Assembly (NCBI RefSeq): GCF_036850765.1
Contig: NC_089496.1
Span: forward strand, 52,893,613-52,957,612
Direction of reading: 5' to 3'
DNA: 64,000 nt
Origin: Saccopteryx bilineata
Taxonomy: Eukaryota; Chordata; Mammalia; Chiroptera; Emballonuridae
Part shown: positions 1 through 9,000 of the stretch, in pieces
Layout: every line of letters begins with the position of its first letter
Numbering within the stretch: position 1 is the first letter of the stretch
Program-made: the position numbers and the translations under genes
The notes under the pieces: model-generated
Databases searched by the model: none
The model's input: the letters and a program-made list of their open reading frames with translations, nothing else
Told to the model about the DNA's origin: nothing

Positions 1-85
1 AACAAGTTTTCAGGTGTTTTAAAAAAATGTCCCACTACAAAAAAAAAATGATTTGGGGTTGTTTTTTTGTTTTGTTTTGTTTTGT

Positions 86-140
86 GTGTGTGTGTGTGTG
101 TGTGTGTTTTGAAAGAGAGAGAGAGAGAGAGAGAGAGAGA
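86..140. repeat. (TG)n followed by (GA)n microsatellite in the SINE tail
   Basis: An uninterrupted TG run of about 11 units is followed by a GA run of about 14 units, adjoining the SINE 3' tail. Compound tails of this kind commonly grow from SINE poly(A) and CT-rich ends. Confidence 0.9.
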
Positions 141-268
141 CAAAGACAGACAGAAGGGGAGAGAGATGAAAACCATCAACTCATAAATGGTGGCTCCTTA
201 GTTGTTCATTGATTGCTTTCTCATCTGTGCCTTGACTGGGGGGCTACAGCAGAGTGAATGACCTCTTG

Positions 269-372
269 CTCAAGCCAGCGACCTTGGGCTCAAGCCAGTG
301 ACCTTGGGCTCCAAGCTAGTGACCTTTGGGCTCAAGCCAGTGACCTTTGGGCTCAAGCCAGTGACTATGGGG
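269..372 (-). repeat. 20-22 bp tandem units inside a SINE (about 5 copies)
   Basis: Five consecutive variants of CTCAAGCCAGTGACCTTGGG occur. Units 1-2 are 20 bp; units 3-5 carry an extra T or C and diverge slightly. This is a local slippage or unequal-exchange expansion of a motif already duplicated in the SINE family. Confidence 0.85.
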
Positions 373-480
373 TCACGTCTATGATCCCACGCTCAAGCTA
401 GCAATATTGGGGTTTCAAACCTGAGTCCTCAGCATCCCAGGCCAATCCTTTATCCACTGTGTTACCACTTGGTCAGGAAA

Positions 481-1690
481 AAAAAAATCTATTTTAATAA
501 AGGTAAAAGAACCCAGAATTCAAAAATGACTGATAACATAAAATAAAAGGAAGAAGAAGAGAACAAAACCCCCAATTAAGTCATGATAAACTCTATCCTA
601 TAACTATTCAATTTCATGATGTGCTTAAATGAAAGCTGTACAAGTGTATTATTTGGATCAGTTCTGGTTTTTTCCTCTTAATTTCTCTATGACACTTAAC
701 AAATATTTAACTTAGCGTTCATTTTGTTTTGTTTAGTTTGCCGTTCCTTATCTTAGCGCTTCACATGTAGTGCCTGCTGCTCAGGGATTGTTTGTTTCTG
801 GTGCGGCTCGCAGTATTCCGCCTGGCACCACTTATTATGGGCAGATGATAAAAATCTGTGTTCGTTCTTATCCCTTCCACCTTCCCTCCTAAAGTAGACT
901 GCACAAATCTAATAAGAATCCAAGTCTACTTATCTTCAGGGTATAAATACAAAATCCATCAACTTATTCAGGTCTTTGATTAACAGCATCTATATTTATG
1001 AAATGCTCTCAGCTCTGCAGGTGGAAATATTTTATAGGAAACTCGAGTGTTATTAAATACTATTCTGCGGTGCTATCAGTGTTGTGTGAAAAGGCACGAG
1101 GGTTCAATAACTACAGCCTGGGGTCTAGTATTTTATGTTTGCAAACTTACAGAACAAGAAAATCTCTTCTTAAACTAGGAGTTTTAATTTACCTAATAAA
1201 TCAGAAAATAGTATCAAATTGAAGTTACGTCAAGGAAGTATCTTAGCGGTATCTTGGTGTTTTGTTTCCCATTGAATACTGGGCAGTCTGCAAACTACTA
1301 CTGAGTAACTACTAAATATCATCATCTAGACATATGTAAATAATGTCATAATTATATTAGTCATATATTATTTAATATACACACACATCCGTAATAGTTC
1401 ATGCTCGACTTGGGAGTAATAAACAGAAAGAGTAACTTCTGTCCATTGGCAAATTCGTTAATAAAGCACAACATCTCCAATTCTATTGTATGTAAGACAT
1501 ACCAATTATCAATTAAAAGTACATTTTTGCTTAACTTCCTCATGAAGGCACAAGGTCTGACTTTACCAAGAGCAGTAACCGGTGTACCACGCCAATCGGC
1601 CCTAGAGGCTCAAACTTGTTGCTAGGTGTACATGCTTGAATATCTTAAGAATTCTGGGCTGCCTTTCCCTCACCTATAAAATCGGTGTGA
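481..1690. other. AT-rich non-coding stretch, no feature recognised
   Basis: I see no repeat family, exon or RNA gene here. The open frames at 998-1222 and 1401-1625 have no recognisable protein motif and lie in AT-rich sequence, so they are judged chance frames. Confidence 0.6.
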
Positions 1691-1694
1691 TTAT

Positions 1695-2012
1695 TTCCAA
1701 CATCCCCCCTGTTGCACTAAAATCCTGCCAGTTGATAATAGTGATTATGCTGCTCTTGCCTCTGATCATGGTAGTAAAAGTATCCATTGCGCACCCAGGC
1801 CCTAATTACGAGCCAGCCACTGTCCTATATACTTTGTATACACTCGTATATCTTCGCAGCCACCTAGGTAGTAAACACGCTGGTGATTTCCATGTTATAA
1901 AAGAGGCTATATGTCTTGCCCAAAGTCCAAGAGATAAACGGCTGATATTCACACCCAGGCAGTTTGGTTGGGAGCCCACACTCCTATTCCGCTACTTCTC
2001 AATAAACAATCG
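1695..2012 (-). repeat. MIR-type SINE relic (antisense)
   Basis: The order of blocks matches a reverse-complemented MIR: a CCAGCCACTGTCC-like segment, a decayed GAGGTAGTA-like block, CTTGCCCAAAGTC, CACCCAGGCAGTTTGG, and GGGAGCCCACACTCCTATTCC. It is heavily diverged, as expected for an ancient mammalian repeat. Confidence 0.6.
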
Positions 2013-2175
2013 TGGTTTTACAATGTAGCCGTAAACAGTCCTTGTTGGTGAAGTTACTCATCGTTCCATTTCTGCTGACATAATCTAATTTGTCTTTAAT
2101 TGCTGTATCTGGCACCACCGTTCTGCTTTTATATGCAACATTTTAAAGGGATTTCCGGGGGAGTCGGGGGGCCAG

Positions 2176-2385
2176 GTTAAAAATAAAATAAAGGTGAAGG
2201 GATGAAGCAATACAAATCGCTGTCAAGATAAACAGGCATGGGGACAGGTGGGGGACTCGAAGCAGCGGGGGGTGGGGCACTCTGTAAAGAACCTGATTTT
2301 CTAATCACTCTGTTATACATCTGAAACTAATACAGAATAAATATGTAATGTAAACTGTAATTGAAAATTAAATTTAAAAAAATGG
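2176..2385 (+). mobile_element. L1 3'-end fragment
   Basis: It shows the typical end of mammalian L1 3' UTRs: a G-rich block (GGGGACAGGTGGGGGACTCG), then TTATACATCTGAAACTAATAC, AATAAATATG and an A-rich tail. The 15137-15455 fragment shows the same arrangement. It is 5' truncated. Confidence 0.55.
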
Positions 2386-2699
2386 AACCCTGAGAACAAT
2401 CCTGTGAAGGCTACTGAGTAGTTGTTTTTCATTTGGATTTCTGAGAAAATTGAGAGCCACGACCCAGACATTTCCGCGACTTCCGCGACTTCCTCATCAC
2501 AACGTCAAGCGGCTCTCTACCAAACCCCTTACAGAGCAGGAAGAGGTGAAGCCCTGTCGCAGAGCCCGTGCCCCACCCCCACAGGTCAGACCTTGAGATT
2601 CCCGACGTTCTCTCTGTCTCCGTGTGTAGCACTCCCAAACCCTTTCTCCACCCTGGGTCTCTCTCCTGTCTCAGGTCTTAGCAAATCAGATTTGAGAGA
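2386..2699. other. Non-coding stretch, no feature recognised
   Basis: A short direct duplication, TTCCGCGACTTCCGCGACTTCC, sits near 2471-2492. The 93-aa open frame across here has no recognised motif and I do not treat it as a gene. Confidence 0.5.
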
Positions 2700-3210
2700 A
2701 TGAAATAAAGTGTATCATTTCCCCCTAAACCCATGTTTTCTCCTAAGCTCCCTCTCCTGATTCATGTGATACCCACGCTCACTAACCTCAATCTCAGGTC
2801 TGAGAGTCTCTTCCTTTCCCTCAATCTGCACATCATCGCTCAATTCTGTAAATTCTAGCTTCAAAACATTGCCCTCATTCATTTATCTCATTCCCAAAGC
2901 TGCGGCTCGAAATCTTGAATCGTTGACAGGATATTATAGGTCCCCTGTGACTGAGGACCACTCACTCACGGTCTCCGTGTCACCGCTTCTGTGCCCCAGG
3001 CTACAACCTCACCAAACAACTCCCAGTTCCTCCTGCCTGAGCCCACGTCCCACGTCTTTGCGCGGGAAAATCTCTCTGCCTGGAATTCTCCTCTCTGTTA
3101 TGAACACCCATTATTCTAAACACTTCCTTTTCTTAGAGTTATTTTTTCCTTACTTTTCCCCCCATCTCCAAATTAATCACTCTTTCTTGTCCATGCCCAT
3201 ATTATAGTAC
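2700..3210 (+). repeat. Possible L2-type LINE relic
   Basis: The blocks CACGTCTTTGCGCGG, TCTCTGCCTGGAATTCTCCTC and the C/T-rich flanks resemble the L2 3' segment. Divergence is high and the boundaries are guesses. Confidence 0.35.
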
Positions 3211-3329
3211 CTTTCCGATGGAAGGTTAAGGGCAATACACATATATTCTACTCAATGGAATGTAGTTCAAGGCTTTGTGCTTTGAGTGTGTTGTTTTTAA
3301 TCCATAAAAAGAAAAGCCATGCCATATAA

Positions 3330-3465
3330 AATATCCCCATTTTACAGACAAAATTCCTGAAGCAGAGACAGGTTTTAGGCAGCCGTGTAAGTCAGAAGGG
3401 ATGAAACCCAGGTTTAAAATGTGTTGCTCTCCAAAGCCCCATGTTCCATTCATTCAACCACAATC
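3330..3465 (-). repeat. MIR-type SINE relic (antisense)
   Basis: The blocks ATCCCCATTTTACAGAC, GAAGCAGAGACAGGTTTTAGG, GGGATGAAACCCAGG and CTCCAAAGCCCCATG follow the order of a reverse-complemented MIR. Confidence 0.6.
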
Positions 3466-3479
3466 CTTCCTCCATCTGT

Positions 3480-3618
3480 GTGTTTACACTTCCATCTGCT
3501 CCACTGGCCAATGACCACTTAAGATGCAAGAAATATACCTTAGTCAACAGGGAGGTCTCAGTACCTAGCACAAGATCTGACACTCAGCAAATGTCTGGGG
3601 CGTAAATAAATGAGCCTG
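3480..3618 (+). repeat. L2-type LINE 3'-end relic
   Basis: It ends with GTACCTAGCACAAGATCTGACACTC...AAATAAATGAG, the decayed form of the common L2 ending (CTGGCACATAGTAGGNGCTCAATAAAT...). Confidence 0.5.
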
Positions 3619-3619
3619 G

Positions 3620-4096
3620 GCACTGTTTGCCTCGCTGAATAAAACCTTCCTGCTTATAACTCCCATTTAAATAGAAATGTCGGTTTCATGAACATGACTG
3701 ATGGGGAAAGAAGATTTGAACAATGTTCATGAGTTTTTAATGTAATTTCTATTGAGTTTTTGCATCCTACCTCATTAATAAAAGAAATAAAGAATACTAC
3801 TGGTATGCTATATCTCCCAACATTATTCAAATTGGCTTTTTTTTCTTTCAGTAAGATGGTTGGGATAAGTTATTAATTTCTGTTCTTCCAGAAAGATCCA
3901 TTCATTTTCACCCAATGACCTAAGTGCTGTTTCATAAAAATATTTTTGCATGTACAATCTGTGTATAAACATATTGCAATCATATTGTGACTTTTCAAAA
4001 AGCAGTACTAGTAGTTACTGAGTGGTTTTTAAAGAATACAATAAAATCTGGAATGTTCTTTATTTGAAGAAGGAAAATTATGGCATCTGTTTCTTA
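3620..4096. other. AT-rich stretch, no feature recognised
   Basis: Repeat-poor AT-rich sequence with no motif I can name. Confidence 0.5.
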
Positions 4097-4104
4097 GCCT
4101 AAAC

Positions 4105-4579
4105 CAGCGATTTTTTCAACCATTTCCATCTCATGGGACACATAAACTCATTAACAATTCTGCAGCATACCAAAAAATCATTTTTTGCCACTATGACAAA
4201 AAAATAGGTATAATTTTTATTTACAAAAAAAAAAAAAATGTAATTACCTACCTTCTGCTCCAAAGTGACATTTCAAAAAATAAGGTTTGTATGCTTGTAT
4301 ATAAGGATTTCTGGTACCAAGAAATAACCAATCAGACACAGCATTAGTATTCAACGTGACCTATAAGATGCAATTCTATCATATGACCTATATAGTTATG
4401 GTTTGAGACAGGGCATTCCCACCAGGTAACTATTATTGTGTTGGCTGTTGCCATTTTGTTTGTTGTTGTTGTTGTTGTTTTTTATTTGAAAATCTAAAGG
4501 CAAAGAGGCTAATGCCCCTGACTAAATAGTCAGGAATCACATGTTTTAAGAATTCTTGTAGCACAGTTGAAGATCGCTG
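4105..4579 (+). mobile_element. Non-autonomous hAT DNA transposon, older copy
   Basis: The termini are CAGCGATTTT... and ...AGATCGCTG, forming a short inverted repeat. The flanks are 8-bp target duplications GCCTAAAC (4097-4104) and ATCTAAAC (4580-4587), matching at 6 of 8 positions. The interior has a TCATGGGACACATAAACTCATT block, a T-rich middle with a (GTT)n run near 4460-4480, and CCCCTGACTAAATAGTCAGG. It has no transposase and was probably mobilised in trans by a Charlie/SPIN-type hAT transposase. The strand label is arbitrary. Confidence 0.8.
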
Positions 4580-4587
4580 ATCTAAAC

Positions 4588-5351
4588 TTATCCTAAAGAT
4601 GAGCTCATCCTAAGAACCAGAGCGTTCTGCTGAGTAAATTCCAGTTTAGGAACTGGCGACTGTAAAACAAGCACACTAAATTCTTAAGATTAGAAAAGAC
4701 AGTGTGATTTCTTGCCACGGCATGATACCAAACTAAGGAATCATTGTGCTGTGTGTCCCAGAAGACCCTTCAATCAGTAAGAACAAAAGCGAAGAGGAAA
4801 GTGAATGCTGTGGAAACGAATAGATGGAACAGGAAATCCGGAAAGACTTTTAAGGAGGCTTTCCGTGGAAGATATTTGCTTCCCCTTTCTTGCATATGAA
4901 GACTGAAGAACATCAGAATTCAGTTTTAGAGATCAGTTAGATACAAGCAACAAACTGGATTTACAATGTAACGAACTGATGTGTATTCACTTCCCAGTTT
5001 CATCACACAAATTATTAGAAAGACATTGTATCCAAAGGCTGATACTAATAAAATCAGTACTATTCTTACTCCATCTTCAAGGACACTCTTAAATGAACAT
5101 GACCATTTTTTCGCCTGCCTGTGAACGAGGGGAAAGAGAACCATCGCTCCTTGGCTGACTCGTGCCTTGATGGGAGAGCGAGGGCGGCAGGGTATTTCCC
5201 ACCACTCGCTTTACTCGATCAGTGACCCTCCGTGGAAAAGTCCCGTGGTGTCTCAGAATTCTTCTTAAAGTCGTTCCGACCTCACAGACCTCTTCAAAGG
5301 GTCTTGGGATTCCCCGCGGTTCTGAAAACCATAGTGAGAAACCTGTGGTCT
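4588..5351. other. Non-coding stretch, no feature recognised
   Basis: No repeat or exon recognised. The open frames here are short and lack motifs. Confidence 0.5.
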
Positions 5352-5515
5352 ATATCCTCTCCCATTTCAAAGATGAGGAAAACTGAGGTTCAGAGATTAA
5401 GGAACACACCCAAAGGCCAACAGGGCACAGCAGAGCTGAAATTCCAACCCAGACATTCTAACCCCTGGTCTGGGTCTCTGCGGGCTACGCCACACTGCTC
5501 AGGACATCATTCTGC
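5352..5515 (-). repeat. MIR-type SINE relic (antisense)
   Basis: Clear reverse-complemented MIR blocks: TTTCAAAGATGAGGAAAACTG, GGTTCAGAGATTAAGG, ACACCCAAAGGCCA, AGCAGAGCTGAAATTCCAAC, CCAGACATTCTAACCCCTGG. Confidence 0.75.
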
Positions 5516-5581
5516 CCGGTGTCAGACTGTCACAAACTTCCTCTGACTGAGATTTCCCCTTGTTCTGCCCTCTGAGATAGT

Positions 5582-5830
5582 GCACATTCATTCATCAAAC
5601 ATTTAGAATGCTTCTACTAGGAGCCAGGGACTGTGCCCATGACCAGGATGCCAAAGCAAAAATAAGGTGTTGTCCTTACTTCCAAGGATTTCACGACTGA
5701 CTGAGGAGACAAATGTGGAAACAACCGCCCATAATTCAGTGTGATAAATGCTAGAATAGCACTCGGCACCAAGTGTTTTGGAAGCACAGAAGAGTGATTA
5801 ATTCGGCCCCCCAAAAAAAGGGAGGAAGAG
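5582..5830 (-). repeat. L2-type LINE relic (antisense)
   Basis: It begins ATTCATTCATCAAACATTTAG, then GAGCCAGGGACTGTGCCC, a CCTTACTTCCAAGGATTTCA block and a GTGATAAATGCTAGAATAGC block. This is the order of a reverse-complemented L2 3' end. Confidence 0.6.
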
Positions 5831-5839
5831 GGGATAAGG

Positions 5840-6245
5840 GGCTTAACAGCCAAAGTGCATTTTTAAGTCAGCCTGGAAGGACAAATACACCTAATCCCTT
5901 TATTCACAGGCGGGTCCTTCACAGACTTGAGGACAGCGATTGTGTGCCCGGCATCACTTTCCACCACTTTGAATTAAACATCTCCTTTGCCCTCAGGAAT
6001 ATAATATAGAGATGAATATTAAAAACAAATCCCCACATTACTGGAAATGCCGCCTTCTGAGCATAGGTATTCATCCTTCTTTTGTAAGTAGATAGTCACA
6101 TTTCTTAACATCAACTTGTCTTTAATTGGGAGCAAGTCAGACAAGTTTGCAAACAGCCAAACAACATCTTCCACAATTAGAAAACAATGTGCAAATGAAA
6201 GAGACAACCCCCAAGTGCCCCAACCAGACTTTTGAGTCATCTTTC
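5840..6245. other. Non-coding stretch, no feature recognised
   Basis: No recognisable repeat or coding signal. Confidence 0.5.
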
Positions 6246-6253
6246 CTCTGAGC

Positions 6254-6474
6254 CAGTGGTCAGCATTTTATTTTATTTTCTGTAAAGGACCGGAGAATGA
6301 ATATTTCATACTTTGTAGGCTGGATGGTCTGTGGCTGTTCTGCTCAGCGCTGCCCTTCTGGTGGGAAAACAGCCACAAACAATAGCAAAGGCATGGCTAG
6401 TGTTTCAATAAAACTTTATTTACAAACTGGCCATGGGCCACACAAGCCCACAGGCCATGGTTGGCTGACTGCTG
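6254..6474 (+). mobile_element. Old hAT-Charlie (MER-type) DNA transposon
   Basis: The termini are CAGTGGTCAGCA and its counterpart ...GGCTGACTGCTG. The interior has TTCTGTAAAGGACCGG, CTTTGTAGGCTGGATGGTCT and CAATAAAACTTTATTTACAA, a layout seen in abundant mammalian MER1-group elements. Target duplications CTCTGAGC (6246-6253) and TTCTGAGC (6475-6482) match at 7 of 8, confirming the edges. No coding capacity. Confidence 0.85.
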
Positions 6475-6487
6475 TTCTGAGCTGTCT

Positions 6488-6799
6488 GGACAGAGACAGA
6501 GAAAGAGAGAGAGAGGGACAGACAGGAATAGACAGACATAAAGGGAGATGAGAAGCATCAATTCTTCGTTGTAGCACCTTAGTTGTTCGTCGATTGCTTT
6601 CTCATGTGTGCCTTAAGTGGGGGAGGCTACAGCAGATGGAGTGACCCCTTGCTCAAGCCAGTGCCCTTGGGTTCAAACTGGTGAACCTTGCTCAAACTAG
6701 ATGAGCCCACACTCAAGCCGGCAACCAAGCCGGTTTTGAACCTGGGTCCTCCATGTCCCAGTCTGAGGCTCTATCCACTGCGCCACCGCCTGGTCAGGC
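6488..6799 (-). mobile_element. tRNA-derived SINE (CCTGACCAGGCGGTGGCGC type)
   Basis: A full-length copy reads on the minus strand from CCTGACCAGGCGGTGGCGC near 6798 to a tail of mixed CAGA/GA repeats near 6488. A likely target duplication is TGAGCTGTCT (6478-6487) versus TGAGTTATCT (6800-6809), 8 of 10. It landed at the edge of the older hAT element. Confidence 0.88.
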
Positions 6800-6828
6800 T
6801 GAGTTATCTTTCTTGTGCCCTCTCCTTC

Positions 6829-6955
6829 ACTGTGTAGTGGGGAGAACATTGGACTTGGGATCAGGAGACTTGGCTTTTAATGCTACCTTGCCAGTAACCA
6901 GCTGTGTGACCTTAGGCAAACTGCTTTACCATTCTAGCATCTGTTCCTTGTAGCC
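6829..6955 (+). repeat. MIR-type SINE relic
   Basis: Sense MIR blocks: GGAGAACATTGGACTTGGGA, CAGGAGACTTGGCTTTTAAT, AACCAGCTGTGTGACCTTAG, GCAAACTGCTTTACC. This is well preserved for this family. Confidence 0.85.
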
Positions 6956-6959
6956 AATC

Positions 6960-7407
6960 AAGTAACGCCTTTACAATCAATAATGGTCCTTCTTTCAATG
7001 CAAAAAATTACTGCAAAGTATGGACTTCTGCCGCTCTCCTCTCCCAACCCCCCACAACCCCACACACCGGTAGGTATTCCTAATTCATTACATCATGGAA
7101 TAAACAGAATTAGAAGAGAAAAAAAACAGGTGACCGTAGGTGATACCAATAGAAACGGATATCTCAAATGAGGAGGGGGCAGGTCCTGCAGGGATCAAGT
7201 CCAATTCCAAGTATGACACACTTAGAAGACTGTCCGGAGTAAAGCCACCAGGCTCCTTAAAAGTTCCAGAAACCTTAGCCAGTCAGCTATGCTTCAAAGC
7301 ACTGGGCGAAGAGTAGAAAGCAGAAGTTTCGTGGGCATAATGTTACTTTTTAAATGCTTGGAATCAAACACAGATTAGACGCTCAATACAATATTTCAGG
7401 TCGAAAG
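6960..7407. other. Non-coding stretch, no feature recognised
   Basis: Contains a C-rich patch at about 7040-7065 and ordinary unique sequence. Nothing else recognised. Confidence 0.5.
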
Positions 7408-7409
7408 TA

Positions 7410-8006
7410 CAGTGTGTCCATAAAGTCATGGCGCACTTTTGATTGGTCACAGGAAAGCAACAAAAGACGATAGAAATGTGAAATCTGCACCAAATAAAAG
7501 GAAAAGCCTCCCAGTTTCATACCTATTCAGTGCAGTTCGATGTGGGCTCACACACAGATTTTTTAGGGCTCCTTAGGTAGCTATCCCGTATAGCCTCTAC
7601 AGACTCGTCACTAACTGATGGCCTACCAGAACGGGGTTTCTCCACCAAACTGCCGGTTTCCTTCAACTGCTTATCCCACCGAGTAATGTTATTCCTATGT
7701 GGTGGCGCTTCGTTATAAACGTGCCAATATTCATGTTGCACTTTGGGCACGGATTCGAATTTAGCGAGCCACAGAACACACTGAACTTTCCTCTGTACCG
7801 TCCACATCTCGACTGGCATGGCCGTGGGCTGCTCCACTGTATACACGGTGTTACATCATCATCTGCACATGCACACATGCTGCCACATCATCCTACAGAA
7901 ACTGGGAGGGTTTTCCTTTGATTTGGTGCAGATTTCACATTTCTATCATCTTCTGTTGCTTTCCTGTGACCGGTCAAAAGTGCACCACGACTTTACGGAC
8001 ACACTG
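7410..8006 (-). mobile_element. Mariner-like DNA transposon, internally deleted, with long TIRs
   Basis: A 597-bp element has inverted repeats of about 109 bp at each end (7410-7518 and 7898-8006), starting CAGTGTGTCC, with a TA on each side (7408-7409 and 8007-8008). The TIR arms differ at only about ten positions, so the copy is fairly young. The interior carries only the N-terminal part of a transposase on the minus strand, so it cannot move by itself. TA targets and the helix-turn-helix domain place it in the Tc1/mariner superfamily. Confidence 0.88.
7523..7846 (-). pseudogene. Transposase N-terminal helix-turn-helix fragment (mariner-like)
   Basis: A 107-residue open frame starts MYTVEQPTAMPVEMWTVQRK and includes KVQCVLWLAKFESVPKVQ, then HRNNITRWDKQLKETGSL, then EKPRSGRPSVSDESVEAIRD, and YLRSPKKS. 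The GRPSVSDESVEAIR stretch, linking two helical DNA-binding motifs, is typical of mariner-type transposases. The DDE/DDD catalytic domain (usually more than 200 further residues) is absent because the frame runs straight into the terminal repeat. No stop or frameshift interrupts the retained part. It is classed as a transposase remnant. Binding to the TIRs is conceivable but unproven. Confidence 0.8.
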
Positions 8007-8008
8007 TA

Positions 8009-8469
8009 CATTTCCGACGCTTGGGTTTTGACCAAGTATATACCTTCTCTGCCCGGTGGATCTCTGTAGTATCTCAATTCTGTAACCTCGGCGTCAATAA
8101 TAATGTTGAGGACGCATCTAAACTAATCGCTTATATTTCTGTAGCTCTTCAGAGACTACATCGTTGTGCACTACATTGTTTCCGTGTCCTGGGGCCCCGG
8201 GAGATGGGCGCCGATAAACATTGTAGCCAGGGTACAAATAAAGGGAGGCAGAAATTCAAAAGGATTATTCTCTCCCTAGAGGACTCTGGAGTTACTACCA
8301 TAAAAAGGGGAGGAGCTAAAGCTATACTCACGGATTAGTTTAGACAAGTGCAGACCGAACCCAGAAAACAGACACCTCCCTCATCTCATCTCTATTCTCA
8401 TATCCTAGGAGAAGTGAGAGCTGGGTGGGGTGGGGGGGCACTGAACAGCTTCAAGTCACTTTAAATACA
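8009..8469. other. Non-coding stretch, no feature recognised
   Basis: Unique sequence with a G-run near 8428-8440. The 105-aa frame here has no recognisable domain. Confidence 0.5.
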
Positions 8470-8556
8470 CTGTTCACAAAAATGAGGGGATAGTCCAATG
8501 CTTGTCTATTTATTTCAAATATTCTTTTTGAAATATCCCCTAATTTTGGTGAGCAG
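8470..8556. mobile_element. Palindromic mariner-type MITE, diverged copy
   Basis: The left arm CTGTTCACAAAAATGAGGGGATA pairs with the right arm TATCCCCTAATTTTGGTGAGCAG. The same arms bracket the copy at 17715-17789, showing a family. This copy has a longer, altered loop and its flanking TA is not intact on the left. Confidence 0.75.
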
Positions 8557-9000
8557 TTTAGTTGCTCAGCATTTTTCATGAGTGGGTTAGTGTTCAAGTT
8601 ACCTAATTTTTCTGTTCCAGTGTTTCAACCACAATGTAAATGCTTGATGGGTACAGCCCATGACATGACCTGGAGGGGAGAGGGGTGCTATATTATAATA
8701 ACCTCCATTGAGGAGGATTCCAAAAGCAAAGGGTATTTATTCCTTTCAACTTGATTGGCCTCATAGATAAAAAACCTCATTCTTATTTAAAAAAAAAATT
8801 CAAGCAGCTGTGAATAATTCAAATCACTAAATGGCAAGAATGGATTAATAGTTTAATGTTTTACTTGCCTTTTATCTAGACACAACTTTGAACATAATAA
8901 ATTTGGTTTTAGAGCTGAAATCTTCAACATTCTGGAGGGCTCTTTTTTTAAAAAAAATAATAATATGTATAATTAAATTCATCTTGGAAGGATCCTGAAG
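8557..9000. other. AT-rich stretch, no feature recognised
   Basis: Ordinary AT-rich unique sequence. Nothing recognised. Confidence 0.5.

Larger units (their letters stand above)
61..477 (-). mobile_element. tRNA-derived SINE with expanded internal repeat
   Basis: The element reads on the minus strand from a degenerate tRNA-like head (CCTGACCAAGTGGTAACAC, with a box A/B-like GGTTTGAAACCCC) at the 477 end to a GA/GT-rich tail near 61-140. The body has the AATGAACAACTAAGG and CAAGGCACA blocks seen in the sister copies at 6488, 28673, 44932 and 52157. The CTCAAGCCAGTGACCTTGGG block occurs about five times at 269-372, where sister copies have about two. The left edge within the T/GT tract is approximate. 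Confidence 0.85.

Noticed and set aside
269..372. CRISPR-like repeat array
   Set aside because: The repeats are directly adjoining with no unique spacers and lie within a SINE of a mammalian genome.
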